Assembly (NCBI GenBank): GCA_017617035.1
Contig: JAFZWV010000014.1
Coordinates: forward strand, 1-32,281
Length of the DNA: 32,281 nucleotides
Direction of reading: 5' to 3'
Source: Bacteroidales bacterium
GTDB taxonomy: Bacteria; Bacteroidota; Bacteroidia; Bacteroidales; UBA932
Under the pieces are notes generated by a model. That model saw only the letters and a program-made list of their open reading frames with translations. It was not told the origin of the DNA and did not search any database. Position numbers and translations under genes: made by a program. Shown in pieces: positions 6,588-14,887 of this stretch; the first letter of the stretch is position 1; every line of letters begins with the position of its first letter.

Positions 6588-9014
6588 ATGAAACGACTGG
6601 ATAGATTTGTTCTCAAATCGTTCATAGGACCGTTCATAGCGATCCTTCTCATAGTCGTATTCATCCTTGTCATGCAGTTCCTCTGGCTCTACATCGACGA
6701 GCTGGTCGGAAAGGGTCTCGGAATGAGGGTTATCGCAGAATTCCTCATGTGGGGAACCTGCACCATCCTCCCGCTGGCTCTTCCTCTGGCGACCTTGCTG
6801 GCCTCGATGATGACCTTCGGTCAGATGACCGAAAACAAGGAGCTGATGGCCGTGAAGGCCTCGGGCGTGTCGTTCGTCAGAATCATCAGCCCGATTATCA
6901 TCGTTTCTGCGATTGTCGCTTGCGCAGCATATTATGTCGGAGACAACCTGGTGCCGAAGGCCTACATGGAGATTTACCAGCTCCGTACGGATATTGGTAA
7001 AACCAAGGAAGAAATCAAGATCCCTTCCGGAACCTTCTACGACGGTATCGACGGCTATATCCTCCGCGTTGAGGACCAGTCCGACGGTATGCTTTACGGT
7101 GTGATGGTCTACGACCACACCGCGAAGAAAGGCAATATCTCCGTCACTCTGGCCGATTCCGCGACCATGCGTCTTTCGAAGGCGAAGGACTACCTGATCT
7201 TCACTCTCTACAGCGGAACGAACTATCAGGAGACCAACAACCGCAAGGGGGCGGACATGGATCTCGAGCTAAACAAGATTGGTTTCGAGCGCCAGCAGCT
7301 CATCATCTCGCTGTCCAACTACGCCTTCGAAAAATCGGAGGAAAATCGTTTTGGCAATCAGATTAAGGCCCAGAAGACTGAATCCCTTATCCAGGAACGC
7401 GATTCTCTCCACAGAATTACCGAGGAGGCGTACCAGAAGCACTATAAGTCCATATCCGAAGCTACTTACTTCACCTACAAGAAGCAACTGGACAGCAGTG
7501 CATTCAACTCCAGGAGGTCGGATTTTAAGTACGATGGTTTCGGAGTCTGGAAGAAGAGGGCCGACAAGATACGCGCTCTTAAGTCGGCGTCCGAGAAAGC
7601 AAACAGAATGGCCTCCGAGCTTACCAACTACGGCCGTGAGAACTATGTCGAGTACTACTACCTGCGTCGCTCCAGTGTGGAGATCCTCCACAAAATGGCC
7701 CAGGCCCTGGCCTGTTTCATCCTCTTCTTCATCGGCGCCCCGCTCGGAGCCCTGATAGGGAAGGGAGGCCTTGGAGTCAGCGCCATCATCTCGGTCCTGT
7801 TCTTCGTGCTGTACTGGGTGGTGGATATCTCCGGCGTGAAGCTGGGCAATGACGGTGCAGTCGCCGCACCTATCGGCGCGTTCGTCTCGTCCTATGTGCT
7901 CGCGCCTATAGGCGCTTACTTAACATGGAAGGCAGTCCACGACGCCTCGTTCTCCAACATGGACCAGTTCAAGGCCGTGATGAGAAAACTCTGGCGCAAA
8001 GTATGGAGCCTGTTCCGCCGCACCCGCATCGTCTACATGGGTACCCCCGAGTTCGCCGTGGCCCCGCTCGATAACCTTATCCGTCATCGCTACCATATCG
8101 TCGGAGTGGTGACCGTGCCCGATAAGCCCAGCGGCCGTGGGCTCAAGGTCAACGAGAGCGCGGTCAAGCAGTACGCCGTGGCCCATGGTATCCCGGTGCT
8201 GCAGCCTGTCAAACTCAAGGATCCCGAGTTCCTCGAGCAGCTCAAGGCCCTGAAGGCCGACATGTTCGTGGTGGTCGCGTTCCGCATGCTGCCCGAAGAG
8301 GTGTGGAAGATGCCTAAGCTCGGCACCTTCAATCTCCATGCAGCCTTGCTGCCTCAGTACCGCGGCGCTGCCCCTATCAACTGGGCAGTCATCAACGGCG
8401 AGAAGATTACGGGCGTGACCTCGTTCATGATCGACAAGAACATCGACACGGGCGGCATCATCCTCCGTCAGGAATCGCGCATCGGACCGGACGATACGGC
8501 CGGCGATGTCCATGACCGCCTGATGGAGTTGGGCTCCGACATCGTGCTTCAGACCGTCGAGGGTCTGGTCGAGCGCAACGTCGAGACCCGCGTACAGCGC
8601 AGCTTCATCCAGGGCGCCGAGGTCCTTAAGCCCGCACCGAAGCTCACTCCCGAGCTTCTCAATATCGACTGGACCGATACTGCGAAACACATACGCAACC
8701 TTATTCGCGGACTCAGCCCCTATCCCGCAGCTTATACCATGCTGCAGAAGGGCGATGCCGCTCCCGTCCAGCTGAAGATATTCAAGGCCGACATCCTCGA
8801 AGGAAAGTCCGCGCCCGGAACAATCTCCAGCGACGGAAAAACTTACCTTGCCATAGCCGCGGCCGACGCCCTGCTCAGCATCAGGGAGCTCCAGCTCAGC
8901 GGCAAAAAGAAAATGACTGTAGAGGAATTCCTCAGGGGATTCCGTGAACCTCAGAGCTGGACTGCGCTGTGCGGCACGTCCAAATCTGAAATTGCAAGAC
9001 TCAAAGAAAAATAA
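6588..9014 (+). CDS. fmt: Fused LptF/LptG-family permease and methionyl-tRNA formyltransferase (808 aa)
   Basis: One uninterrupted frame encodes two proteins that are normally separate. Residues ~1-464 are a YjgP/YjgQ (LptF/G) permease: three N-terminal membrane helices (to ~110), a soluble beta-rich periplasmic region with a charged helical insert (~115-350), and C-terminal helices (~355-445). Such subunits move LPS out of the inner membrane with LptB. Residues ~480-808 are Fmt, which formylates Met-tRNA(fMet). It begins RIVYMGTPEFAV and keeps the catalytic Asn and His in FNLHAALLPQYRGAAPINWA, the Asp in DKNIDTGGI and a C-terminal OB domain. The joint is a basic stretch (MRKLWRKVWSLFRR). The LptG C-terminus faces the cytoplasm, so a tethered Fmt is topologically possible. 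An internal start at 7980 (residue 465) could also release free Fmt. Whether the fusion is real or due to a lost stop codon cannot be decided here. Confidence 0.88.
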   Translation: MKRLDRFVLKSFIGPFIAILLIVVFILVMQFLWLYIDELVGKGLGMRVIAEFLMWGTCTILPLALPLATLLASMMTFGQMTENKELMAVKASGVSFVRIISPIIIVSAIVACAAYYVGDNLVPKAYMEIYQLRTDIGKTKEEIKIPSGTFYDGIDGYILRVEDQSDGMLYGVMVYDHTAKKGNISVTLADSATMRLSKAKDYLIFTLYSGTNYQETNNRKGADMDLELNKIGFERQQLIISLSNYAFEKSEENRFGNQIKAQKTESLIQERDSLHRITEEAYQKHYKSISEATYFTYKKQLDSSAFNSRRSDFKYDGFGVWKKRADKIRALKSASEKANRMASELTNYGRENYVEYYYLRRSSVEILHKMAQALACFILFFIGAPLGALIGKGGLGVSAIISVLFFVLYWVVDISGVKLGNDGAVAAPIGAFVSSYVLAPIGAYLTWKAVHDASFSNMDQFKAVMRKLWRKVWSLFRRTRIVYMGTPEFAVAPLDNLIRHRYHIVGVVTVPDKPSGRGLKVNESAVKQYAVAHGIPVLQPVKLKDPEFLEQLKALKADMFVVVAFRMLPEEVWKMPKLGTFNLHAALLPQYRGAAPINWAVINGEKITGVTSFMIDKNIDTGGIILRQESRIGPDDTAGDVHDRLMELGSDIVLQTVEGLVERNVETRVQRSFIQGAEVLKPAPKLTPELLNIDWTDTAKHIRNLIRGLSPYPAAYTMLQKGDAAPVQLKIFKADILEGKSAPGTISSDGKTYLAIAAADALLSIRELQLSGKKKMTVEEFLRGFREPQSWTALCGTSKSEIARLKEK

Positions 9015-9022
9015 TATATTTG
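8992..9022 (+). promoter_or_regulatory. Internal promoter before the first M23 peptidase
   Basis: TTG (8992-8994) and TATATTTG (9015-9022) are separated by 20 nt, a good match to the Bacteroidetes consensus. It lies across the end of the fused lptG-fmt gene, only 4 nt before the next ATG, so the transcript would begin at or next to the start codon. Confidence 0.65.
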
Positions 9023-9026
9023 CGCG

Positions 9027-10004
9027 ATGGGCAAATTCAGCAAATACATCTACAACCCGGAGACTCTCCTTTACGAAAAGAAGGAGGATTCGAAGGTCGT
9101 CCGCTTCGCTAAAGTGGCCGGCTTCGCGCTCAGTGTAGCCGCGGTTGTGACGCTCAATTTCTTCATCTACACCCAGGTCCTCGGATTCGATCTGCCTAAG
9201 ACGGCTCACCTCAAGAAGAAGAACGCCGAATGGCAGGCCAAGTTCGAAGTACTCAACCATAGTCTGGACGTAGCCGAGAAAGTGCTCGGCGATATAGAGC
9301 AGAGAGACGACGACGTCTACCGCTCGATCTTCGGTCTCGAGGAAATCCCCGAGGAAGTGAAGCAGGCGGGCTTCGGAGGCGTCAACAGATATGCTTATCT
9401 CGATGAGCTCGGCGGCTCGCAGTATCTCAAGAATACCGTCAAGCGCCTTGACATAATGACTAAGCGCTCGTTCCTCCAGAGCAACGCCCTCGACGAGGTG
9501 GCGATGGTATCGCATCAGGCCGGAAACCTTATTTCCTGCGTCCCTGCGGTTTCGCCCATCATGCCCGAGCCTGGAAAGTACAGGATTTCGAGCCCCTTCG
9601 GCCGCAGGTCCGACCCGGTCCATAAGAGTACAGTCGCTTTCCACGAAGGAATAGACTTCGCAACATATCTTGGCAACCCTGTATACTGTACCGGAGACGG
9701 TGTGGTTGAAAGGGTGCGCTACCAGTTCTTCGGCTACGGAAACGAAGTCATCATCGACCATGGTTTCGGTTATAAGACCCGTTATGCCCACCTCAACTCC
9801 ATTGACGTGGCGAAAGGCCAGGTCCTCAAGAGAGGCCAGAAGATAGGAGCTGTCGGAAGCACCGGAAAGTCTACCGGACCTCACCTCCACTACGAAGTTA
9901 TCTACAAAGGCAAACAGATCAACCCCAGTCCCTTCATGGATCTTTCCATCAAGCCTGAGGAATACAAATCAATGGTGAGGACGGCCGAAGATGAGCAACT
10001 CTGA
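9027..10004 (+). CDS. M23 family metallopeptidase, membrane-anchored (325 aa)
   Basis: This is a LytM/M23-type endopeptidase expected to cut peptidoglycan cross-bridges, or, if inactive, to regulate other cell-wall enzymes. The N-terminus is cytoplasmic (~27 aa). One membrane helix follows at ~28-50, then a helical, partly coiled stretch (~60-140) and the C-terminal M23 domain from ~190. The zinc ligands appear intact: His and Asp in FHEGIDF and the HLHYE motif (GPHLHYEV). The family is usually periplasmic and Zn-dependent. The gene starts 12 nt after fmt with its own promoter box and overlaps the next peptidase gene by 14 nt. The two neighbouring M23 proteins share the same architecture and probably arose by duplication, perhaps working as a pair. 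Confidence 0.88.
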   Translation: MGKFSKYIYNPETLLYEKKEDSKVVRFAKVAGFALSVAAVVTLNFFIYTQVLGFDLPKTAHLKKKNAEWQAKFEVLNHSLDVAEKVLGDIEQRDDDVYRSIFGLEEIPEEVKQAGFGGVNRYAYLDELGGSQYLKNTVKRLDIMTKRSFLQSNALDEVAMVSHQAGNLISCVPAVSPIMPEPGKYRISSPFGRRSDPVHKSTVAFHEGIDFATYLGNPVYCTGDGVVERVRYQFFGYGNEVIIDHGFGYKTRYAHLNSIDVAKGQVLKRGQKIGAVGSTGKSTGPHLHYEVIYKGKQINPSPFMDLSIKPEEYKSMVRTAEDEQL

Positions 10005-10947
10005 TCGCAGGTACAGTTTCGGAGCCGATTTTCAGTTCAGGGAGTCGGACAAACCATATCAGCGGGTACTGAGGTTCCTGCTGATTGTGTTTGCTACGGC
10101 CTTCGTAGTAACTGTCGTGCTCTACTCGATATTTGCGCTCGCAGTCAATACCGATGTGGAAGGACGCCTCAAGAGGGAGAATAAAATGTACGAGAAGCTG
10201 TATCCCCAGCTCCTCCCTCAACAGAAGCTTCTGGAAGACGGCATCGCCGGTCTTCAGTTGAAGGACAACGACGTCTATCAGGAGGTGTTCCACGCCAACG
10301 CTCCGGCTGTGGACCCGATCAACTCCCTGTCGTTCCTCAATGGAAACGATACGGTGCCTGAGACAAAGATAGTGGCCTACACGGCCAGAAAAATAGAGAC
10401 AGTAAGCGCTGGAATCGACGATATCGAGCGGTCGTTCCGTAAAGCGCTGCTTCGTGCGGCCAACCCCGCGACAGTGATGCCCCCTATGAACCTTCCGGTC
10501 AAGGGTATCTCGTTCTCGCAGGTGGGTGCTTCGAAGGGCCTGAAGCTGAACCCGTTCTTCAGGGCCTACGTCCAGCACGACGGCCTGGACTTCATCCTCT
10601 CGCAGGGTGAGCCGGTCTACGCCGCCGCCGAAGGCAAGGTCTCGCTCGTGGAACAGTCCAACAAGGGCCATGGCAACAGAATAACCATAGCCCACAAAGG
10701 CGGTTATGTGACCCGCTACGCACATCTCTCGACTATGAGGGTGAAGCAGGGCCAGACCGTCAGAAAAGGCGAGCGCATAGGCGAAATCGGTATGACCGGT
10801 TCGTCGTTTGCGCCTCACCTCCACTATGAAGTGCTTTACGGAGGACAACCCCTGGACCCCGTAAACTATATATTCGCTTCGGTAACGCCCGAAGAATATA
10901 CCAACATGCTTTATGTCGCTGCAAGTACGCAGCAGTCAATGGACTAG
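9991..10947 (+). CDS. M23 family metallopeptidase, second copy (318 aa)
   Basis: The architecture is the same as in the preceding gene: a short basic N-terminus, a membrane helix at ~26-51, a charged helical stalk, then the M23 domain from ~180. Metal-binding residues are visible in VQHDGLDF (His, Asp) and PHLHYEV. The linking region NDVYQEVFHANAP resembles the DDVYRSIFGLEEIP segment of the first copy, which supports duplication followed by divergence. It acts in the periplasm on peptidoglycan. It overlaps the upstream gene by 14 nt, implying translational coupling, and the MerR-type gene begins 5 nt after its stop. Confidence 0.88.
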   Translation: MSNSDRRYSFGADFQFRESDKPYQRVLRFLLIVFATAFVVTVVLYSIFALAVNTDVEGRLKRENKMYEKLYPQLLPQQKLLEDGIAGLQLKDNDVYQEVFHANAPAVDPINSLSFLNGNDTVPETKIVAYTARKIETVSAGIDDIERSFRKALLRAANPATVMPPMNLPVKGISFSQVGASKGLKLNPFFRAYVQHDGLDFILSQGEPVYAAAEGKVSLVEQSNKGHGNRITIAHKGGYVTRYAHLSTMRVKQGQTVRKGERIGEIGMTGSSFAPHLHYEVLYGGQPLDPVNYIFASVTPEEYTNMLYVAASTQQSMD

Positions 10948-10952
10948 AATAA

Positions 10953-11270
10953 ATGGACAAGCTTTTTTACTCAATCAGCGAAGTAGCGGAGGCTCTCGGA
11001 GAGAGCATCTCCTGCATCAGGTTCTGGACCAACTCATTCCCTAAGCAGCTGCATCCCCGCAGGACTGCCAAGGGAAATCGCCAGTACACGGCCGAGGATA
11101 TCGAGGCTCTCAGGCGCATCCAGTATCTGGTGAAGAATCAGGGCCTTACCCTCGAAGGCGCTGAAAAGCAGCTCTCGGAAGACGGTTCAAAGGCAGACAA
11201 GGCCGTGAAGGTCGCCGATTCGCTGAAAGCCATCAGGGACCAGCTTGTCGAGATAAGGGAAACATTGTAA
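10953..11270 (+). CDS. MerR family transcriptional regulator (105 aa)
   Basis: The N-terminal ~75 residues form a winged helix-turn-helix of the MerR type (YSISEVAEALGESISCIRFW, then RRTAKGNRQYTAEDIEALRRI). A short helical tail (~80-105) would form the dimer coil. No effector domain or metal-binding cysteines are present (the only Cys is in the HTH), so this is the minimal Bacteroidetes form found among cell-envelope and replication genes. It follows the second M23 gene by 5 nt and precedes the zinc-ribbon protein by 18 nt. A role in local regulation is an inference. Confidence 0.85.
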   Translation: MDKLFYSISEVAEALGESISCIRFWTNSFPKQLHPRRTAKGNRQYTAEDIEALRRIQYLVKNQGLTLEGAEKQLSEDGSKADKAVKVADSLKAIRDQLVEIRETL

Positions 11271-11288
11271 AAATTTCAAACATAGATT

Positions 11289-12110
11289 ATGGCAACAACA
11301 AAAACAAAGAAGGCTGCCCCTCAGATCGACGTGAGGGAGACCTTCGTATCGCTGCAGAAAGATTTCGGAGAGACCGGTATCCCCGTTGCAGAAAAACTTA
11401 AAGTTCTCTACGCCCTCCAGCAGGCCGACAACGAGATAGATAAGATCAAGAACCTCCGCGGCGCCCTTCCTCAGGAAGTCGCCCAGATCGAGGACGAACT
11501 CGCAGGCCTCCACAGCAAGGTAGCTCATCACGAAGAGCTTATCGCAGGCTACGAAGCCAGCATCGAAGAGAACAAGAACCAGATAGTAGACCTCGACGCA
11601 GAGATTGCAAAATATCAGGAGCAGCTCTCCAACATCTCCAACAGCCGTGAGTACGACTCCATCAGCAAGGAGATAGAGAACCTCGGACTCCTCCGCGAGA
11701 TTGCCCAGAAGCACATCGGTGAGGCCCGTATCGCCATCGGCGAGAGAAGGGATGCCATCGACGCCCTCGGCGACCGCATCGCTATCCGTGAGCAGGACCT
11801 CGCTGCAAAGCAGGAAGAGCTCGAAACTATCGTAGCCAGCACCTCCGAAGAGGAGAAGGCCCTCCAAGCCAGGCGCGATGAATGCGCAGCCAAGATCGAC
11901 GAAAGGACCATGAGCGCCTACGACCGTATCCGCGGCAGCGTACGCAACCACCTCGCAGTCGTCACCGTCTACAACGGCGACTCATGCGGAGGTTGCTTCA
12001 ATGCAATCACCCCTCAGAGACTCGTTGAGATTGCATCCGGCAGGAAGCTCGTCATCTGCGAGCACTGCGGACGCATCCTCGTGAACCCCGACGCAGAAGT
12101 AACAGAATAA
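11289..12110 (+). CDS. Coiled-coil protein with C4-type zinc ribbon (273 aa)
   Basis: After a short Lys-rich start, residues ~35-205 are almost entirely heptad-like helix (QQADNEIDKIKNLRG, then IEDELAGLHSKVAHHEELI and EIENLGLLREIAQKH), predicting a long antiparallel coiled coil. The last ~50 residues contain two CxxC pairs, SCGGC and CEHCG, separated by ~22 residues: the zf-RING_7 (C4 zinc ribbon) module. This is the CT398-like family, whose biochemical role is poorly defined; nucleic acid or secretion/flagellar factor binding has been proposed in other phyla. In many bacteria the gene neighbours a Nif3-like gene, which is absent here. dnaB starts 4 nt after its stop. Confidence 0.88.
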   Translation: MATTKTKKAAPQIDVRETFVSLQKDFGETGIPVAEKLKVLYALQQADNEIDKIKNLRGALPQEVAQIEDELAGLHSKVAHHEELIAGYEASIEENKNQIVDLDAEIAKYQEQLSNISNSREYDSISKEIENLGLLREIAQKHIGEARIAIGERRDAIDALGDRIAIREQDLAAKQEELETIVASTSEEEKALQARRDECAAKIDERTMSAYDRIRGSVRNHLAVVTVYNGDSCGGCFNAITPQRLVEIASGRKLVICEHCGRILVNPDAEVTE

Positions 12111-12114
12111 ACCT

Positions 12115-13587
12115 ATGCCCGCCGCAAAAAGCACCAACGGACGCAAGCCCCAGAACGTCGTCCAGGACATCGGACGTGAGATGGGTCGTATCCCGCCTCA
12201 GGCCCTCGATGTGGAGGAAGCCGTTCTTGGAGCCATGCTCCTCGAACCCCTTTGTGTAGACGAAGCCCTCGAAGCCCTTACCTCTAAGTGCTTCTATCTC
12301 GAGCGCAACCGCTATATCTTCGAGGCCATAGTCGCGCTCCACAACGCCAACGCCCCGGTCGACATCATCACCGTGACCGAGAAGCTGCGCCAGCTCGACA
12401 ACCTCGAGAAGGTTGGAGGCCCGTCGGTACTCGCCGAGCTTTCGGGTAAGATAGGCTCCGCCGCCTATATCGAATCCTACGTCAGGATCCTTCAGCAGAA
12501 AGCCATCCAGCGCGACCTTATCTCCGCTGCCCATGACATTCTGAGCAACGCCTACAACGAGCAGGTTACCGTCGACAACCTTATCGACATCGCCCAGTCT
12601 GAAGTCTATGAGGCGACCCAGAGCTCAGACCGTAAGAATGTCCAGGTCATAGGCTCCGTTATCAACCAGGCCCTCGACAGAATCCAGCAGCTCCAGAGCG
12701 TGGAAGGTCTTAGCGGCGTCCCTTCGGGTTTCGCTACTCTCGACCGCATTACCAACGGATGGCAGGCTTCGGACCTCATCATCCTTGCTGCCCGTCCGTC
12801 TGTCGGTAAGACTGCGTTCTCGCTGAACCTTGCCCGCAACGCTGCGGTGGACCACAACATCCCGGTGGCGTTCTTCTCGCTCGAAATGTCTTCGCTCCAG
12901 CTCGCCATGCGTCTCATGACCTCCGAGTCTGGCCTTAGCGCAGATAAGATCAAGGGTGGAATCAAGCTCCAGAACGACGAATGGAACCTCCTCGAGCAGT
13001 CCCTCAAGAAACTTTCCAGTGCGCCTCTCTACGTCGATGAGACCCCTGGTCTGCCCATCATGGAGTTCCGTTCGAAGGTCAAGGCCCTCGTAAAGCAGAA
13101 GAAGGTGCGCCTCGTTATTGTGGACTACCTCCAGCTCATGCAGGGTCCTATCGAGCTAAAGGGTGTCCGTGAACAGGAAGTTGCGGCTATCTCCCGTATG
13201 CTCAAGGCAACCGCCAAGGAACTTAATATACCCATCATAGCACTTTCCCAGCTCTCCCGTCAGGCCGTTCAGAGGCAGGGCGGCGGCGGAAAGCCGGTTC
13301 TGTCCGACCTTCGTGAGTCGGGTAGTATCGAGCAGGATGCCGATATGGTCATCTTCATCCACAGGCCCGACTTCGTCGGCCTGTCGGAAAACGAGGGCGA
13401 CCGCGAGAAGACCCAGATCATCATCGCGAAGCACCGTAACGGTGAGACCCGCGATATCGACATGCTCTTCAAGTCGGAGAGAGTCAAGTTCGTGGAGGTC
13501 AGCGACACCCTGTATGCCGATACTCCCGAATACGAATCGGGTATGAATTCCCGCGATTTCGTAGAACCCGCAGAAGACAGATGGTAA
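12115..13587 (+). CDS. dnaB: Replicative DNA helicase (490 aa)
   Basis: This hexameric 5'-3' helicase unwinds DNA at the replication fork. The N-terminal helical domain (~20-125, PPQALDVEEAVLGAMLLEP) binds primase. The RecA-like C-terminal domain has Walker A AARPSVGKTAFSLN, Walker B VRLVIVDYLQLM, the H3/H4 segments ALSQLSRQAVQR and LRESGSIEQDADMVIFIHRP, and the arginine-finger region KHRNGETRDI. No intein is present. Length is normal. The stop codon overlaps the rseC start by 7 nt (ATGGTAA), so replication and Rnf genes share a transcript. Confidence 0.97.
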   Translation: MPAAKSTNGRKPQNVVQDIGREMGRIPPQALDVEEAVLGAMLLEPLCVDEALEALTSKCFYLERNRYIFEAIVALHNANAPVDIITVTEKLRQLDNLEKVGGPSVLAELSGKIGSAAYIESYVRILQQKAIQRDLISAAHDILSNAYNEQVTVDNLIDIAQSEVYEATQSSDRKNVQVIGSVINQALDRIQQLQSVEGLSGVPSGFATLDRITNGWQASDLIILAARPSVGKTAFSLNLARNAAVDHNIPVAFFSLEMSSLQLAMRLMTSESGLSADKIKGGIKLQNDEWNLLEQSLKKLSSAPLYVDETPGLPIMEFRSKVKALVKQKKVRLVIVDYLQLMQGPIELKGVREQEVAAISRMLKATAKELNIPIIALSQLSRQAVQRQGGGGKPVLSDLRESGSIEQDADMVIFIHRPDFVGLSENEGDREKTQIIIAKHRNGETRDIDMLFKSERVKFVEVSDTLYADTPEYESGMNSRDFVEPAEDRW

Positions 13588-14000
13588 AAAAAGATCAGGA
13601 AATACTCCACAGCGGCAAGATAGTCGACATGACTCCCGAAACCTTTCTGGTTGAGATAGAGTCGGAGTCGGCCTGCGCTTCGTGTCACGCCGCATCGCTT
13701 TGCGGTCTGTCGGAGTCGAAAAAGAAGATAGTCGAAGTGCCCGCACAACTGGGTTTCGAACCCGGCGAGGAAGTGTGGGTGATAATGAAAAGGTCGCTGG
13801 GTATGAAAGCGGTGACTATTGCCTATGTCATTCCCCTCATTGTCCTGGTCGTCGGCCTTTTCGCCGGTCTTATGGGCGGCCTGCCTGAAGTAGTGGCTGG
13901 TATTTCAGCTATTTGCGCAGTGGCACTGTACTATCTGATCATTTATCTCAGAAGGGATAAACTCTACAACGATTATACTTTTTACATCAAAAAGAAATGA
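13581..14000 (+). CDS. rseC: RseC/MucC-like SoxR-reducing system protein (139 aa)
   Basis: The protein has a cysteine-rich N-terminal domain (CASCHAASLCG, a CxxCx5C pattern, residues ~31-41) followed by two membrane helices (~75-95 and ~100-122) and a short basic tail. RseC family members sit in or next to rnf operons in Bacteroidetes and in proteobacterial rsx/rnf contexts, where they take part in reducing SoxR or tuning sigma-E. Here it overlaps dnaB by 7 nt and rnfB by 4 nt (ATGA), so it belongs to the Rnf unit. The cysteines could hold a metal or an Fe-S cluster; the exact role in this phylum is not known. Confidence 0.85.
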   Translation: MVKKDQEILHSGKIVDMTPETFLVEIESESACASCHAASLCGLSESKKKIVEVPAQLGFEPGEEVWVIMKRSLGMKAVTIAYVIPLIVLVVGLFAGLMGGLPEVVAGISAICAVALYYLIIYLRRDKLYNDYTFYIKKK

Positions 14001-14887
14001 CAGGAATCATCTGGACAATTGCGGTTCTGGCCGGTCTTGGACTCCTTCTCGCCCTGCTGCTGTTTGCGTTGGCGAAGAAGTTCAGGGTTGAGGAAGATCC
14101 GCGCATCGACGAGGTGGAGAAGGTGATGCCGGGCGCCAACTGCGGCGGCTGCGGCTTCGCCGGTTGCCGTGCCTTCGCAGATTCCGCCGTAAAAGCGCCC
14201 AATCTGGACAACCATTACTGTCCGGTCGGCGGCAACGACGTGATGAAGCAGGTTGCGGCCATCCTCGGCTATGAAGTCAAAGAAAAAGCCCCTGAGGTGG
14301 CGGTCGTAAGGTGCAACGGAACCTGCGCTAACCGCCCCAGGACAAACACCTACGACGGAGTTCAGTCGTGTAAGGTCAAGGCCGCCCTGTACGCCGGCGA
14401 CACCGCCTGCGCCTTCGGCTGCCTCGGTTGCGGCGACTGCGTCTCTGCCTGCCAGTTCGGTGCGCTGTCGATGGATCCCGAAACCGGTCTTCCGGTGGTG
14501 GACGAGTCGAAGTGTACTGCCTGCGGCGCCTGCGTCAAGGCATGCCCCAAGGCTATCATCGAACTGAGGCCGAAGGGCCCTCGCGGCATGAAGGTGTTCG
14601 TAAGCTGCGTCAATAAAGACAAAGGTCCCGTCGCTAAGAAAGCCTGTGCTGCTGCTTGTATAGGTTGCGGTATTTGCGCGAAGACTTGTACGCACGACGC
14701 TATAGTTGTGGAGAACAACATCGCCTATATCGATGCTTCGAAGTGCAAGCTCTGCCGCGAGTGCGAGGCTATGTGTCCGACGGGTTCGATTATAGGACTC
14801 AACTTCCCGAAGCCCCTCGATAAGGAAACTATCAAGGCGCGCATCGCGGAGCGCAACAAAAAGGCAAAGGAGGCGGCAAATGCGTAA
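13997..14887 (+). CDS. rnfB: Rnf electron transport complex subunit B (296 aa)
   Basis: This is the Fe-S subunit that accepts electrons from reduced ferredoxin and passes them into the Rnf complex. An N-terminal membrane anchor (~4-26) is followed by the RnfB-type CxxCxxxxC cluster motif (NCGGCGFAGC, with a further Cys in HYCPVGG). Four ferredoxin-like cysteine sets come next: CLGCGDCVSAC, CTACGACVKACP, CIGCGICAKTC and CKLCRECEAMCP. The cysteine content implies at least five 4Fe-4S clusters. The start overlaps rseC by 4 nt and the end overlaps rnfC by 8 nt. The gene order rseC-rnfBCDGEA is that of Bacteroidales. Confidence 0.96.
   Translation: MTGIIWTIAVLAGLGLLLALLLFALAKKFRVEEDPRIDEVEKVMPGANCGGCGFAGCRAFADSAVKAPNLDNHYCPVGGNDVMKQVAAILGYEVKEKAPEVAVVRCNGTCANRPRTNTYDGVQSCKVKAALYAGDTACAFGCLGCGDCVSACQFGALSMDPETGLPVVDESKCTACGACVKACPKAIIELRPKGPRGMKVFVSCVNKDKGPVAKKACAAACIGCGICAKTCTHDAIVVENNIAYIDASKCKLCRECEAMCPTGSIIGLNFPKPLDKETIKARIAERNKKAKEAANA

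Noticed and set aside
7920-9890. Long antisense open frame (656 codons) opposite the lptG-fmt fusion and M23 gene
   Set aside because: It is a shadow of codon bias, crosses two real genes, and its protein has no recognisable domain.
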